Virus record (IMG/VR): IMGVR_UViG_3300009164_003735
Coordinates: 1 to 29,435 of that record
Length of the DNA: 29,435 nt
DNA from: a virus
Strand: one strand, 5' to 3'
Shown: piece by piece, positions 20,919 through 27,513 of the stretch
How the letters are laid out: each line of letters opens with the position of its first letter
How positions within the stretch are numbered: position 1 is the first letter of the stretch
The notes under the pieces: generated by a model
What the model saw: only the letters and a program-made list of their open reading frames with translations
Told to the model about the DNA's origin: nothing
Database searches by the model: none
Position numbers and translations under genes: made by a program

Positions 20919-21657
20919 ATTTCCTGACTAATTTAATTAGTTGCCACCCTAAATCAAATTCCCACCACTTATGTCCAAATCTTGCATCTGCAGGATGTGC
21001 GTGATGATTGTTATGCCATCCTTCCCCGGACACTAATATACCAGTAAAAAAGTTATTTGTACTCTTTTCTTTAGTATCGTAATTTCGATATCCGGATAGA
21101 TGATTTACTGTATTAATAGCACTACCGGCATGCCACACCATCAATGTAGGAACAAAGTATCCAAATACTACGCCGTCGACACCAAATAGACTGTAGACTG
21201 CAACCAAATATATAAAGTTTACTGCCCAATAATTTTTATGCATCCATGTATGAAACTTAGAACGCAGTAAATCTGGAACATATTTAATTTTAGGATGATC
21301 AAGCATACTGGCAAATTGTATACGTAATATACTAACATGATGTGGACTATGTGGATCTTTGCCTGTATCTGTAAATCTATGATGTTCTCTATGAATGGCA
21401 ACCCAGCCTATACTTGATCCATTTCCTCCCAAGGATGCAACAATAGTGCCAAGGTATTCAAACCACTTAGGGGAGTCAAATGATTTATGACTTAGTAATC
21501 TATGATATGTTACTGTGCCACCCATGGTGGCAAATATAAGATATATTACAAATGCAATGATCCAATTTTCAATACTGCCAATATAGATACCGTAGGCAAG
21601 AACGAGGTGGGCAAGGACGTGATAAACAATGAGGGAATTTTTAGAAACTGCTAACAT
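20917..21657 (-). CDS. membrane fatty-acid desaturase, copy 3
   Basis: 246 aa from ATG 21657. Boxes HRLLSH at 52-57, HREHH at 89-93 and HNNHH at 215-219, plus NHLSGYRNYDTK before the last box, are classic for delta-9-type membrane desaturases. The DPHSPHH segment is shared in form with copies 1 and 2. I prefer ATG 21657 to ATG 21678, because a GATAAATA late box lies in the first codons of the longer reading, ending 5 bases before 21657. It is a separate leftward unit, 5 to 8 kb from the other copies, at the right edge of the island. Confidence 0.92.
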   Translation of the reverse strand: MLAVSKNSLIVYHVLAHLVLAYGIYIGSIENWIIAFVIYLIFATMGGTVTYHRLLSHKSFDSPKWFEYLGTIVASLGGNGSSIGWVAIHREHHRFTDTGKDPHSPHHVSILRIQFASMLDHPKIKYVPDLLRSKFHTWMHKNYWAVNFIYLVAVYSLFGVDGVVFGYFVPTLMVWHAGSAINTVNHLSGYRNYDTKEKSTNNFFTGILVSGEGWHNNHHAHPADARFGHKWWEFDLGWQLIKLVRK

Positions 21658-21662
21658 ATAGA

Positions 21663-21670
21663 TATTTATC
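21663..21670 (-). promoter_or_regulatory. late promoter box (GATAAATA) for desaturase 3
   Basis: Minus-strand AAGATAAATATC. The box ends 5 bases before ATG 21657, so T4-like initiation would put the first RNA base at or next to the A of the start codon. It stands back to back with the sigma70 promoter at 21694. Confidence 0.6.
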
Positions 21671-21693
21671 TTAACCATATTCGCCTAAAATAT

Positions 21694-21722
21694 TTGACAC
21701 ACTCAGTTAATTACTGTATAAT
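21694..21722 (+). promoter_or_regulatory. perfect consensus sigma70 promoter
   Basis: TTGACA (21694-21699), 17-base spacer, TATAAT (21717-21722). This is the ideal host promoter and marks the start of the right early-type cluster. The predicted RNA start (about 21727-21731) coincides with ATG 21728. Confidence 0.9.
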
Positions 21723-21727
21723 AACTT

Positions 21728-22282
21728 ATGAGCAAAATATCAAAAAGTCTCGAACGTAATACCTTTCAAAAAGAAGGAGCAATCCGGCGAGCAAAAGAAA
21801 AGGGAGAAGAGCCGAATCAAGCCTACATTGATATGTGGGATCAGATCAAGATTGATGAAGCTAACAAGATTCACGATCCCGCTTGGCAAAAAGATAACAT
21901 GGAGTACGACCTCCGCAGTACTGATTGGATTTTAGAGAAAGTTCGCAATAACGATAACTATGCTCAAAATTTATATGCCGCTATGTGTAACAATGATTTT
22001 ATCAAACGTGAGATGTGGCCAGTATTAAAAGATCAACGGTGGTCGTGTAGTTGGAGACATAGCGGTGGCATAATTTCTGACATGCAAGAAAAAGGCGACT
22101 ACATTGATTGGTACTGTAGCGGCATTGGTAATAAAGAATCTGGTTTCGGTTTAGACGGGTACGAACCTACTCCAGATCCCGATGGCCGAGACTACGTGCC
22201 AGAAAGTGTAGTAACTGAAGAAATTGAAAATGATTTATACACTTTAGGCTGGCTTGTTGTTAAATATAAAGATGAGGAATAA
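21728..22282 (+). CDS. conserved phage protein of unknown function
   Basis: 184 aa. The core DLRSTDWILEKVRNNDNYAQ, WPVLKDQRWSCSWRHSGGII, DYIDWYCSG and the final LGWLVVKY resemble a protein I remember from many T4-like marine phages without assigned function. The N-terminal 45 residues are Lys/Glu-rich. An in-frame TAA at 21722-21724 rules out a longer reading, so ATG 21728 is the only early start; yet it lies where the consensus promoter should begin transcription, so the message would be leaderless. The next gene starts 2 bases after the stop, and GATGAGGA gives that gene its ribosome site. Confidence 0.75.
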   Translation: MSKISKSLERNTFQKEGAIRRAKEKGEEPNQAYIDMWDQIKIDEANKIHDPAWQKDNMEYDLRSTDWILEKVRNNDNYAQNLYAAMCNNDFIKREMWPVLKDQRWSCSWRHSGGIISDMQEKGDYIDWYCSGIGNKESGFGLDGYEPTPDPDGRDYVPESVVTEEIENDLYTLGWLVVKYKDEE

Positions 22283-22283
22283 C

Positions 22284-22463
22284 ATGGAAAAACTTACATT
22301 TAATGCTGATGATATTTTTGAAGATATCCCCGGAGATCCGGATAATGTTATAATGAAAATTCCTCCGGAAATTTGTGAAGCACAGGGTTGGAAAGAAGGT
22401 GACATAATGAATATCACTGTGGAGAACGGTGCAATGATTATTAGTAAACAAAACAATGGCTAA
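22284..22463 (+). CDS. AbrB/MazE-type (SpoVT-AbrB fold) small protein
   Basis: 59 aa from ATG 22284; earlier starts lie in the previous gene. The C-terminal half, MKIPPEICEAQGWKEGDIMNITVENGAMIISK, follows the SpoVT-AbrB pattern (kIP.e.....gw..GD.v.i....g.iii), a swapped-hairpin DNA-binding fold found in AbrB regulators and MazE antitoxins. The N-terminus FNADDIFEDIPGDPDN is acidic. No toxin gene adjoins it. It overlaps the IF-1 gene by 8 bases, so it may be an autoregulator of this early operon or a lone antitoxin against a host toxin (inference). Confidence 0.7.
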   Translation: MEKLTFNADDIFEDIPGDPDNVIMKIPPEICEAQGWKEGDIMNITVENGAMIISKQNNG

Positions 22464-22677
22464 AAAAGAAGATTTATTAGAACTTACAGGCGCAATAGAG
22501 GAAGTGTTACCTAACTCAACATTTAGAGTTAAGGTAGATAATATGGCACAAATAGTATTATGCTATATGGGCGGCAGACTTAAAAAAAATAAAATTAAAG
22601 TTATCTTAGGTGACAAAGTTAGAATCGAAATGTCACCGTATGATTTAACCAAGGGTAGAATTACGTATAGGATGTAA
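22456..22677 (+). CDS. infA: translation initiation factor IF-1, phage-encoded
   Basis: 73 aa, the family's usual size (72 in E. coli). The OB-fold pattern is clear end to end: MAKKEDLLELTG start, LPNSTFRVKV, GRLKKNKIKVILGDKV and SPYDLTKGRITYR, each aligning by eye with bacterial IF-1. IF-1 sits in the ribosomal A site and helps IF-2 and IF-3 choose the start codon. The middle (NMAQIVLCYMG) departs from the usual GHxVxAHISG, so the conserved histidines there are missing. The ATG lies 8 bases inside the AbrB-like gene, and the next gene starts 2 bases after the stop. Early-type transcription is predicted from the promoter at 21694. Confidence 0.93.
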   Translation: MAKKEDLLELTGAIEEVLPNSTFRVKVDNMAQIVLCYMGGRLKKNKIKVILGDKVRIEMSPYDLTKGRITYRM

Positions 22678-22679
22678 TT

Positions 22680-23342
22680 ATGAATTCAGTTCTTGAACGT
22701 GTTAGAAAAGTATGCGAACGTGTTCGAGAAAAAAATACTTCGTCGATGTCTTTTAAAAAACTTGTTAGCAACACAAGGCGAGAATTTAGAATACAAGATA
22801 TTGATCTTAGTATAAAAATCAAAAAAGATAATCTATTAGACGATAGTCATTTTTACATTATAGCGTTTTATGATCCCGAAAATGATCGTCAAAATGAAAC
22901 TCCTATTGAAGTAATAGTGTATCATAATTTTAACAGCGACGAGCAATTTAAACAAATCCACACTACTGAATTTCTTATTCAAATTTTCGACGCAGTAGTA
23001 CACGAACTACGACATCAACAACAGAGCAGATCAAGATATCACCAAACGTTTAGTGATCATGCAACCCATCCGTATAGCAAGTATCTTGCAGACCCAGACG
23101 AGCTCGATGCCTATGCATTTAGTATTGCTATTGAATTATTAAGAGCCATGCCCGTTACTCGAATAACAAGATACATGACCAAATTAACTGTATTAAGTAA
23201 AATGAAAAAGCATGACATGTTCATTAGTCCTGCCCTACATAGCTATGTGTTACATTTTTACAACAATCCGTTGTTGAATCGACTGTCCAAAAAGGTGTTT
23301 AAACACTTAATAGTGATTGACACCCGACAAATTTTCCAGTAA
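22680..23342 (+). CDS. HExxH zinc metallopeptidase-like protein (paralogue 2)
   Basis: 220 aa. HELRH in VVHELRHQQQSRSRYH gives the zinc histidines, and DPDELDAYAFSIAIELL supplies the likely Glu ligand, the same layout as the genes at 1676 and 27550. The N-terminal VRKVCERVREKNTSSMSFKK is basic and helical, and FYIIAFYDPENDRQ precedes the catalytic helix. Family members are phage zincins of unknown substrate. The ATG follows the IF-1 stop by 2 bases. The sigma70 promoter for the next gene begins inside the last codons. Confidence 0.78.
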   Translation: MNSVLERVRKVCERVREKNTSSMSFKKLVSNTRREFRIQDIDLSIKIKKDNLLDDSHFYIIAFYDPENDRQNETPIEVIVYHNFNSDEQFKQIHTTEFLIQIFDAVVHELRHQQQSRSRYHQTFSDHATHPYSKYLADPDELDAYAFSIAIELLRAMPVTRITRYMTKLTVLSKMKKHDMFISPALHSYVLHFYNNPLLNRLSKKVFKHLIVIDTRQIFQ

Positions 23343-23345
23343 AAT
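23317..23345 (+). promoter_or_regulatory. strong sigma70 promoter
   Basis: TTGACA (23317-23322), 17-base spacer, TAAAAT (23340-23345). Predicted start near 23352, about 26 bases before ATG 23378, which has a GAGG ribosome site. The -35 box overlaps the end of the metallopeptidase gene. Confidence 0.82.
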
Positions 23346-23377
23346 ACAAGTATAGCAACACACACTACGAGGCCAAA

Positions 23378-24070
23378 ATGTCTGCAGAATATACTGTAAG
23401 TGAAGTTTTGAAACTGGCATGCAGTGCCCAGCGAGCTAACAATGCATATTTAAAAGAAGCCGAATCCGTTTATGCCAGTGACGGCATATTTGTGTGTCTC
23501 AAATACGATAATAAAACTCTGATTCGACATGCTTTGGGTATAGAAACGTTTGGAAATACTGAACAAGAGTTCCGACCAGCTACGTTGTACGTTGAAGAAC
23601 AAGATGCTGTTCTTACAGAAGAAATTAAAAGCTATTATCGAAGATTAATGTTTGCCGCAGTCAAGGGTGACAATGAGTTTCAAACGGAAGTAAATTCAAT
23701 TTTAAATTCCGAAACAGTTGGTAAGAATAAGATTGGATTTTTAGCATGTCTACCTTCGGTATATGCCAGAGATAAAAGCAGATCAGAATTTAAGCGTAAC
23801 ATTAAAAAATGTGAGGATCGATATTTGGCAGAAGTTAATACTGTAATTTTTGACAAGGACTGTGAAATACTTGAATCAGTTAAGTCAAAAACCTTTGAAG
23901 GTTACAATATTTCTGCTATAATTGACAGTGTAATGGTATCTTGGTTTAGTAAGCTACCAGTGACTATTGGTCCAGCGGTGCTGGTCAAAGGCAAAGTTAA
24001 AGAACATAGACATCACTGGTTTACTAAAAACTTTGAAACAAGACTTAACTATGTAAAGGTTATACAATGA
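23378..24070 (+). CDS. hypothetical early-type protein (230 aa)
   Basis: First gene behind the promoter at 23317. The product starts MSAEYTVSEVLKLACSAQRAN, then has a strand-rich FVCLKYDNKTLIRHALG, a helical middle with KIGFLACLPSVYARDKSRSEFKRN, and a C-terminal stretch SWFSKLPVTIGPAVLVKGKVKEHRHHWFTKNFETRLNYVKV that looks like a small beta-barrel with a His-rich, basic loop and could bind nucleic acid. No family is recognised. It overlaps the next gene by ATGA. Confidence 0.65.
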   Translation: MSAEYTVSEVLKLACSAQRANNAYLKEAESVYASDGIFVCLKYDNKTLIRHALGIETFGNTEQEFRPATLYVEEQDAVLTEEIKSYYRRLMFAAVKGDNEFQTEVNSILNSETVGKNKIGFLACLPSVYARDKSRSEFKRNIKKCEDRYLAEVNTVIFDKDCEILESVKSKTFEGYNISAIIDSVMVSWFSKLPVTIGPAVLVKGKVKEHRHHWFTKNFETRLNYVKVIQ

Positions 24071-24315
24071 GCAAAGCAAAGCATAAACCTCACCAATGGA
24101 TTGACGGAGAGACTGCTGACCGCATTACCAGTCTTAACCTAAAAGACTATCGTGCATACCTAAAGAAAGAATTGAAACAGTGGAAGAAGAATCCACGTAG
24201 CGATGCCAACCCTGATGGCTATTGGCTACATCCAGAAGATGTGGGCCTGAACATACAGACCATTGCGGCATTGGATTTAGTTATCAGCCATTTTGTAGTA
24301 ACGGAGGATGAATAA
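24067..24315 (+). CDS. small hypothetical protein (82 aa)
   Basis: ATG overlaps the previous stop (ATGA), and the stop overlaps the next ATG by one base (TAATG). The protein is basic in the middle (LKKELKQWKKNPRSDANPDGYW), with a YWLHPEDVG segment and a C-terminal helix ending acidic. No motif is recognised. The tight coupling on both sides makes it a real gene of the early cluster. Confidence 0.72.
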   Translation: MSKAKHKPHQWIDGETADRITSLNLKDYRAYLKKELKQWKKNPRSDANPDGYWLHPEDVGLNIQTIAALDLVISHFVVTEDE

Positions 24316-24737
24316 TGAGTGACGAATTTGAAAAGTATGATGCTTTTGCTAAACATATGGAAGAACGTTTTCCAAAGATGTTTGCTGGCAAGTACGGCGG
24401 CTTTGCCTGTGGTGAGGGTTGGTGGCCCATTCTTGAAGCACTGTGCGGACAAATTCAACATCACATCGATTGGAAGAATAAGACTTCAGAGGTTGTACCA
24501 CAAGTAACTGTAGCACAGATTAAAGAGAAGTTTGGCGGCTTACGTTTCTATTACGATGGTGGCGACGATGAGATTAGCGGGATGGTTAGTATGGCAGAAT
24601 CGTGGGCCGCCCGCAGTTGTGAAACTTGCGGTAATCGAGCTACTAAACAGACCACAGGGTGGATTAAGAACTTATGTGATAAACATTTTGAAGAATACGA
24701 AACTCGTAAAAAAGAAAGATTTAAGGAAGATACTTGA
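24315..24737 (+). CDS. conserved phage protein with zinc-ribbon-like C-terminus
   Basis: 140 aa. GEGWWPILEALCGQIQHH, then VAQIKEKFGGLRFYYDGGDD, GMVSMAESWA and CETCGNRATKQTTGWIKNLCDKH follow a pattern I recall from many phage proteins of unknown function: a GWWPI/LC helix, a KEKFGxLRFY strand, and a C-x2-C with a later C-x2-H that could bind zinc. It is translated from ATG 24315 overlapping the previous stop, and its own stop TGA lies within the TTGA that starts the next gene. AAGGA near its end serves the following gene. Confidence 0.75.
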   Translation: MSDEFEKYDAFAKHMEERFPKMFAGKYGGFACGEGWWPILEALCGQIQHHIDWKNKTSEVVPQVTVAQIKEKFGGLRFYYDGGDDEISGMVSMAESWAARSCETCGNRATKQTTGWIKNLCDKHFEEYETRKKERFKEDT

Positions 24738-24762
24738 CAAAATTCAGTTATCCTGTTATACT
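24734..24762 (+). promoter_or_regulatory. sigma70 promoter overlapping a TTG start codon
   Basis: TTGACA (24734-24739), 17-base spacer, TATACT (24757-24762). Predicted start near 24769, inside the 24734 gene, so it would serve the phosphoesterase at 24937 and later genes rather than the gene it overlaps. Confidence 0.72.
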
Positions 24763-24940
24763 ACAATGGAACAATCAGAGTGTTCCGTGGTGGAATGAGT
24801 GCTGTGCTCAAGTGTTAGAAGTGTTTGGACTTCCAGGGCATAGGTTTGTTTACCGCCCCCATGAAGATCATATGGTGTTTGAATTTAAAACTAAAAAAGA
24901 TCAAACATTGTGTAAAATTTTATTATCGGAAAAATTATGA
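24734..24940 (+). CDS. small phage protein with TTG start (68 aa)
   Basis: Starts at TTG 24734: AAGGA (24722-24726) is spaced 7 bases before it, TTGA overlaps the previous stop, and no ATG occurs until residue 46 (HEDHMVF). The protein reads VILQWNNQSVPWWNECCAQVLEVFGLPGHRF and then MVFEFKTKKDQTLCKILL, a sensible short alpha-beta protein. A W-N-x-C-x-FGLPGxRF style protein is, I believe, common in T4-like phages, function unknown. The start codon is also the first half of a perfect -35 box (TTGACA). The end overlaps the next gene (ATGA). Confidence 0.65.
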   Translation: MTKFSYPVILQWNNQSVPWWNECCAQVLEVFGLPGHRFVYRPHEDHMVFEFKTKKDQTLCKILLSEKL

Positions 24941-25791
24941 AGATTAAAGTAGTATCAGATCTCCATCTTGAGTTTTCTGACATCAACATTAAGAACGATG
25001 AAGGCTGTGATGTCTTAATCTTAAGTGGCGACATTATGGTTGCTACGGATCTGCACGATCACCCTGAACCAGCAAATACTGCTGATCAAACAGCTATTGC
25101 CAACGGCACTGGACTTGGTCGAAAGCAGATATCTGCTCAACGGTTCCGTGACTTCTTAAAACGTTGCAGCTTTCAGTTTCCTCATGTTATCTACGTTGCT
25201 GGCAACCACGAGTTCTATCACGGCAAATGGAATCAAAGTTTGATCACACTGAGTAACGAATGCGCCAAGTTCCCTAACGTCTACTTCTTAGAAGCAGGAT
25301 CCAAAAAGATTGACGATGTGACTTTTATCGGTGGTACATTGTGGACTGATATGAACAAAGGCGATCCTGTTACATTGCACTCTGTACGTGACATGATGAA
25401 CGACTTCCGTGTTATTAAAAAGGATCTTGAAGGTTACACTAACCTTAAACCTCATGACACGGTTATTCGTCATCGTCATATGCTGGGTTATATCAAGCAG
25501 ATTGTTGCCGAGAAGCCGGATGAGAAGTTTGTTGTAGTTGGGCATCATGCTCCAAGCAAACTTAGTACTCATGAGCAGTATGCAGACCAACATCTAATGA
25601 ACGGTGCTTACAGCAGTGACCTAAGTGAGTTCATTATGGACCGTCCGCAGATTAAACTGTGGACACACGGACATACACATCATCCCTTTGACTATGTCAT
25701 TGGAGAGACTCGTGTTGTTTGCAACCCCAGAGGCTACGAAGGCTATGAGCCAGATAGCGGCTGGAACCCTAACATTGTAATAGAGGTATAA
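24937..25791 (+). CDS. calcineurin-like metallophosphoesterase (large)
   Basis: 284 aa with all superfamily motifs: SDLHLEF near residue 9, LSGDIM, VAGNHEFYHG, VVGHHAPS and WTHGHTHHPFDY. These bind the two-metal centre that splits phosphoester bonds. The segment after GDI (HDHPEPANTADQTAIANG) is an insertion compared with the short enzyme at 2989. Similar proteins are common in large phages; the substrate (nucleotide, nucleic acid or protein phosphate) is unknown. ATG 24937 overlaps the previous stop (ATGA). Codon use looks richer in GC than in the island genes. Confidence 0.92.
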   Translation: MKIKVVSDLHLEFSDINIKNDEGCDVLILSGDIMVATDLHDHPEPANTADQTAIANGTGLGRKQISAQRFRDFLKRCSFQFPHVIYVAGNHEFYHGKWNQSLITLSNECAKFPNVYFLEAGSKKIDDVTFIGGTLWTDMNKGDPVTLHSVRDMMNDFRVIKKDLEGYTNLKPHDTVIRHRHMLGYIKQIVAEKPDEKFVVVGHHAPSKLSTHEQYADQHLMNGAYSSDLSEFIMDRPQIKLWTHGHTHHPFDYVIGETRVVCNPRGYEGYEPDSGWNPNIVIEV

Positions 25792-25792
25792 A

Positions 25793-25951
25793 ATGGAAAA
25801 AGAAACAATCAATATTGTTGATCTAACAAGAATTACTGCTAAAAATATGTACGAGATGCTGATGGAGTTGGCAAGTCATATTGAAAAATTGCAGATGGAA
25901 AACCAAGAACTTAAAAATAAACTGGCACTGCACGATGACGACCTTAAGTGA
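25793..25951 (+). CDS. small coiled-coil protein (52 aa)
   Basis: ATG 25793 follows the previous stop by one base, with GAGGT upstream at about 25783-25787; stop TGA 25949-25951. The C-terminal half, MLMELASHIEKLQMENQELKNKL, is a leucine-heptad coiled coil, preceded by INIVDLTRITAKNMYE. It overlaps the next gene by 17 bases. The heptads suggest a dimerising partner of a neighbouring early protein. No named family is recognised. Confidence 0.72.
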   Translation: MEKETINIVDLTRITAKNMYEMLMELASHIEKLQMENQELKNKLALHDDDLK

Positions 25952-26222
25952 AAAAGATGTAGTGAAGTTTAAGAAATGGCTTAAAAGTCATTTAGCATAC
26001 GGGCCTGTAACAGTAGTGTTTACAAAGAAGGATGGAACAGAACGAGTAATGGAATGTACAACCAGTCCCACACTTGTTCCAGTTGAGACTTTGGTAGAAA
26101 GTGCAGAGCCTAAGCGTGAAAAGAAAGTGAATGAAGATGTTATGCCAGTGTATGACTTAGAATCAAAACATTGGAAGAGCTTTAGATGGGACAGTATTAA
26201 ACAAGTGAGATTTACACTATGA
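25935..26222 (+). CDS. WYL_2/DUF2693-type Sm-like protein
   Basis: 95 aa from ATG 25935; an earlier in-frame reading lies in the coiled-coil gene. VTVVFTKKDGTERVMECTTSPTLVP and the C-terminal VYDLESKHWKSFRWDSIKQVRF are the hallmarks of DUF2693 (WYL_2, an Sm-like SH3 beta-barrel common in T4-like phages). Between them lies a charged linker (EPKREKKVNEDVM). The family's role is unproven; a regulatory or nucleic-acid-binding part is suggested by its fold. The next gene overlaps by ATGA. Confidence 0.85.
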   Translation: MTTLSEKDVVKFKKWLKSHLAYGPVTVVFTKKDGTERVMECTTSPTLVPVETLVESAEPKREKKVNEDVMPVYDLESKHWKSFRWDSIKQVRFTL

Positions 26223-26446
26223 GACAATTTATCGAAGATACCTGTGAAATTATCTGCGATACTAATGGTCGAAAGATTGTTGCAGATGTATTAGACTTTA
26301 AGGATCGCCAGTATCTTAAAGTAAGTGTTGACAAGAGTGTCAAGGTTCAGTTACAATGGAACGGTAAGTTTTACGAAGGTAGTGTTGCCGGTCTAACATT
26401 TAGCACAGACGGTCCTACTGTTAACAATTATAGGCAAGGTAGATAA
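26219..26446 (+). CDS. small beta-rich hypothetical protein (75 aa)
   Basis: ATG in the stop of the DUF2693 gene (ATGA); the stop is one base before the next ATG. The sequence alternates strands (CEIICDTNGRKIVADVLD, YLKVSVDKSVKVQLQWNG, FYEGSVAGLTFSTDGP), consistent with a small beta-barrel. No family is recognised. Its coding sequence also holds TTGACA and TACAAT with an 18-base spacer (26328-26357), a possible weak promoter for 26448. Confidence 0.68.
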   Translation: MRQFIEDTCEIICDTNGRKIVADVLDFKDRQYLKVSVDKSVKVQLQWNGKFYEGSVAGLTFSTDGPTVNNYRQGR

Positions 26447-26447
26447 T

Positions 26448-26873
26448 ATGAAGATCGGACTAAGCTACAGTCGTTGCGTCTTAGACATTGTTGAAGGCCG
26501 TGTAGACATAGAAGATGTACTGGTATTGATTACCCGTACAGATTTTGACCCACGTGATGACGAACAATGGTCTGGTATCTGGGAAGGATACTGTTTAGGT
26601 GGTATGAGTAATCCCGAATGGGGGCATTACGACTTCCGCAGTAAAGACGATGAAGACAAGTTCCGTAGTGTGAGCATCATGCTTTACACAGATGGTAAAA
26701 TGCATCAGCCGCGTCAGTTTGGTGCTCATCCTCGTCGACGCCCGGAAATTTGGTTAGAAGCAGTTCTGCCAAGTATCGAATTAAAAAAGAATCCTGCTGC
26801 CAAAATTGCTTGGGACAAGTTCCAAACAGTTGCAGGTTTAACCAACGTAAATTTAGATAAGGAATACAGATAA
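26448..26873 (+). CDS. conserved phage hypothetical protein (141 aa)
   Basis: The sequence starts [35 protein letters not shown], with [18 protein letters not shown] and a later [20 protein letters not shown] remember this arrangement from a phage protein of unknown function widespread in T4-like marine phages. It has no catalytic motif. AAGGT about 10 bases before the ATG is the ribosome site. The stop overlaps the ClpP start by one base (TAATG), so the two are probably coupled. Confidence 0.75.
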   Translation: MKIGLSYSRCVLDIVEGRVDIEDVLVLITRTDFDPRDDEQWSGIWEGYCLGGMSNPEWGHYDFRSKDDEDKFRSVSIMLYTDGKMHQPRQFGAHPRRRPEIWLEAVLPSIELKKNPAAKIAWDKFQTVAGLTNVNLDKEYR

Positions 26874-27493
26874 TGCCAGGTTTAATCCCAATGGTGGTCG
26901 AGCAAGAAGCTCGAGGTGAACGCAGTTACGACATTTACAGTCGCCTACTTAAAGATCGCATTATAATGTTGGATACAGATGTTAACGAACATACATCCAG
27001 CGTTATTGTAGCACAGTTGCTATTTTTAGAAAGCCAGGGTAATGAAGATATTACATTCTTTATTAACAGCCCAGGTGGCAGTGTAACCGCCGGCTTAGCC
27101 ATTTACGATACTATGCAGTTTATTAAACCGGACGTAGCTACCTACGTTATGGGACAGGCTGCAAGTATGGGTAGTTTCCTTGCACAGGCGGGTGCGGTTG
27201 GCAAGCGTTGTGTGCTGCCGGAAAGCCGTACAATGATACATCGAGTAAGTTCAGGTACTCCGGGCACACGTGGCTCAGTACACGTACAGGAACTACAGTT
27301 TGAAGATGCTCGACGTAGCTTTGAAGAAAGCCAGCGTATTAATCAGCGTCTAACTGAGCTGTATGTCAAGCATAATACAGCTGGAAAAACCTACGAACAG
27401 CTATACGAAGCTATGAAATTTGATACGTTTTTGAGTGCCGCAGAAGCAGTTGCGTATGGCTTGGCAGATAAAGTCATTGATAAACGCCCATAA
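26873..27493 (+). CDS. clpP: ClpP-type ATP-dependent protease proteolytic subunit
   Basis: 206 aa, the normal ClpP length. Visible parts: [20 protein letters not shown] (oxyanion loop), [14 protein letters not shown] with the catalytic Ser, [12 protein letters not shown] with the catalytic His, and [22 protein letters not shown] with the catalytic Asp and the FLSA..A..YGL.D signature. The triad is intact. ClpP forms a 14-subunit chamber fed by ClpX or ClpA; no Clp ATPase is in the window, so host unfoldases are the likely partners. Phage ClpP is thought to turn over host or phage proteins during infection. The last gene before the 27514 switch. Confidence 0.95.
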   Translation: MPGLIPMVVEQEARGERSYDIYSRLLKDRIIMLDTDVNEHTSSVIVAQLLFLESQGNEDITFFINSPGGSVTAGLAIYDTMQFIKPDVATYVMGQAASMGSFLAQAGAVGKRCVLPESRTMIHRVSSGTPGTRGSVHVQELQFEDARRSFEESQRINQRLTELYVKHNTAGKTYEQLYEAMKFDTFLSAAEAVAYGLADKVIDKRP

Positions 27494-27513
27494 AGTGCGT
27501 AGATAACTTGTAA

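Noticed and set aside
21658-21678. Seven extra residues at the start of desaturase 3
   Set aside because: The GATAAATA box covers these codons, so a transcript from it would not include ATG 21678.
24766-24798. ATG 24766 as the start of a short gene behind the promoter at 24734
   Set aside because: Wrong frame relative to the 68-aa protein; it closes quickly at about 24798 and sits before the expected RNA start.
26328-26357. TTGACA-18-TACAAT inside the 26219 gene, overlapping the palindrome TTGACA-AGAG-TGTCAA
   Set aside because: The spacing and -10 are weaker than in the other promoters and it is inside coding sequence. Mentioned under that gene but not listed as a promoter.
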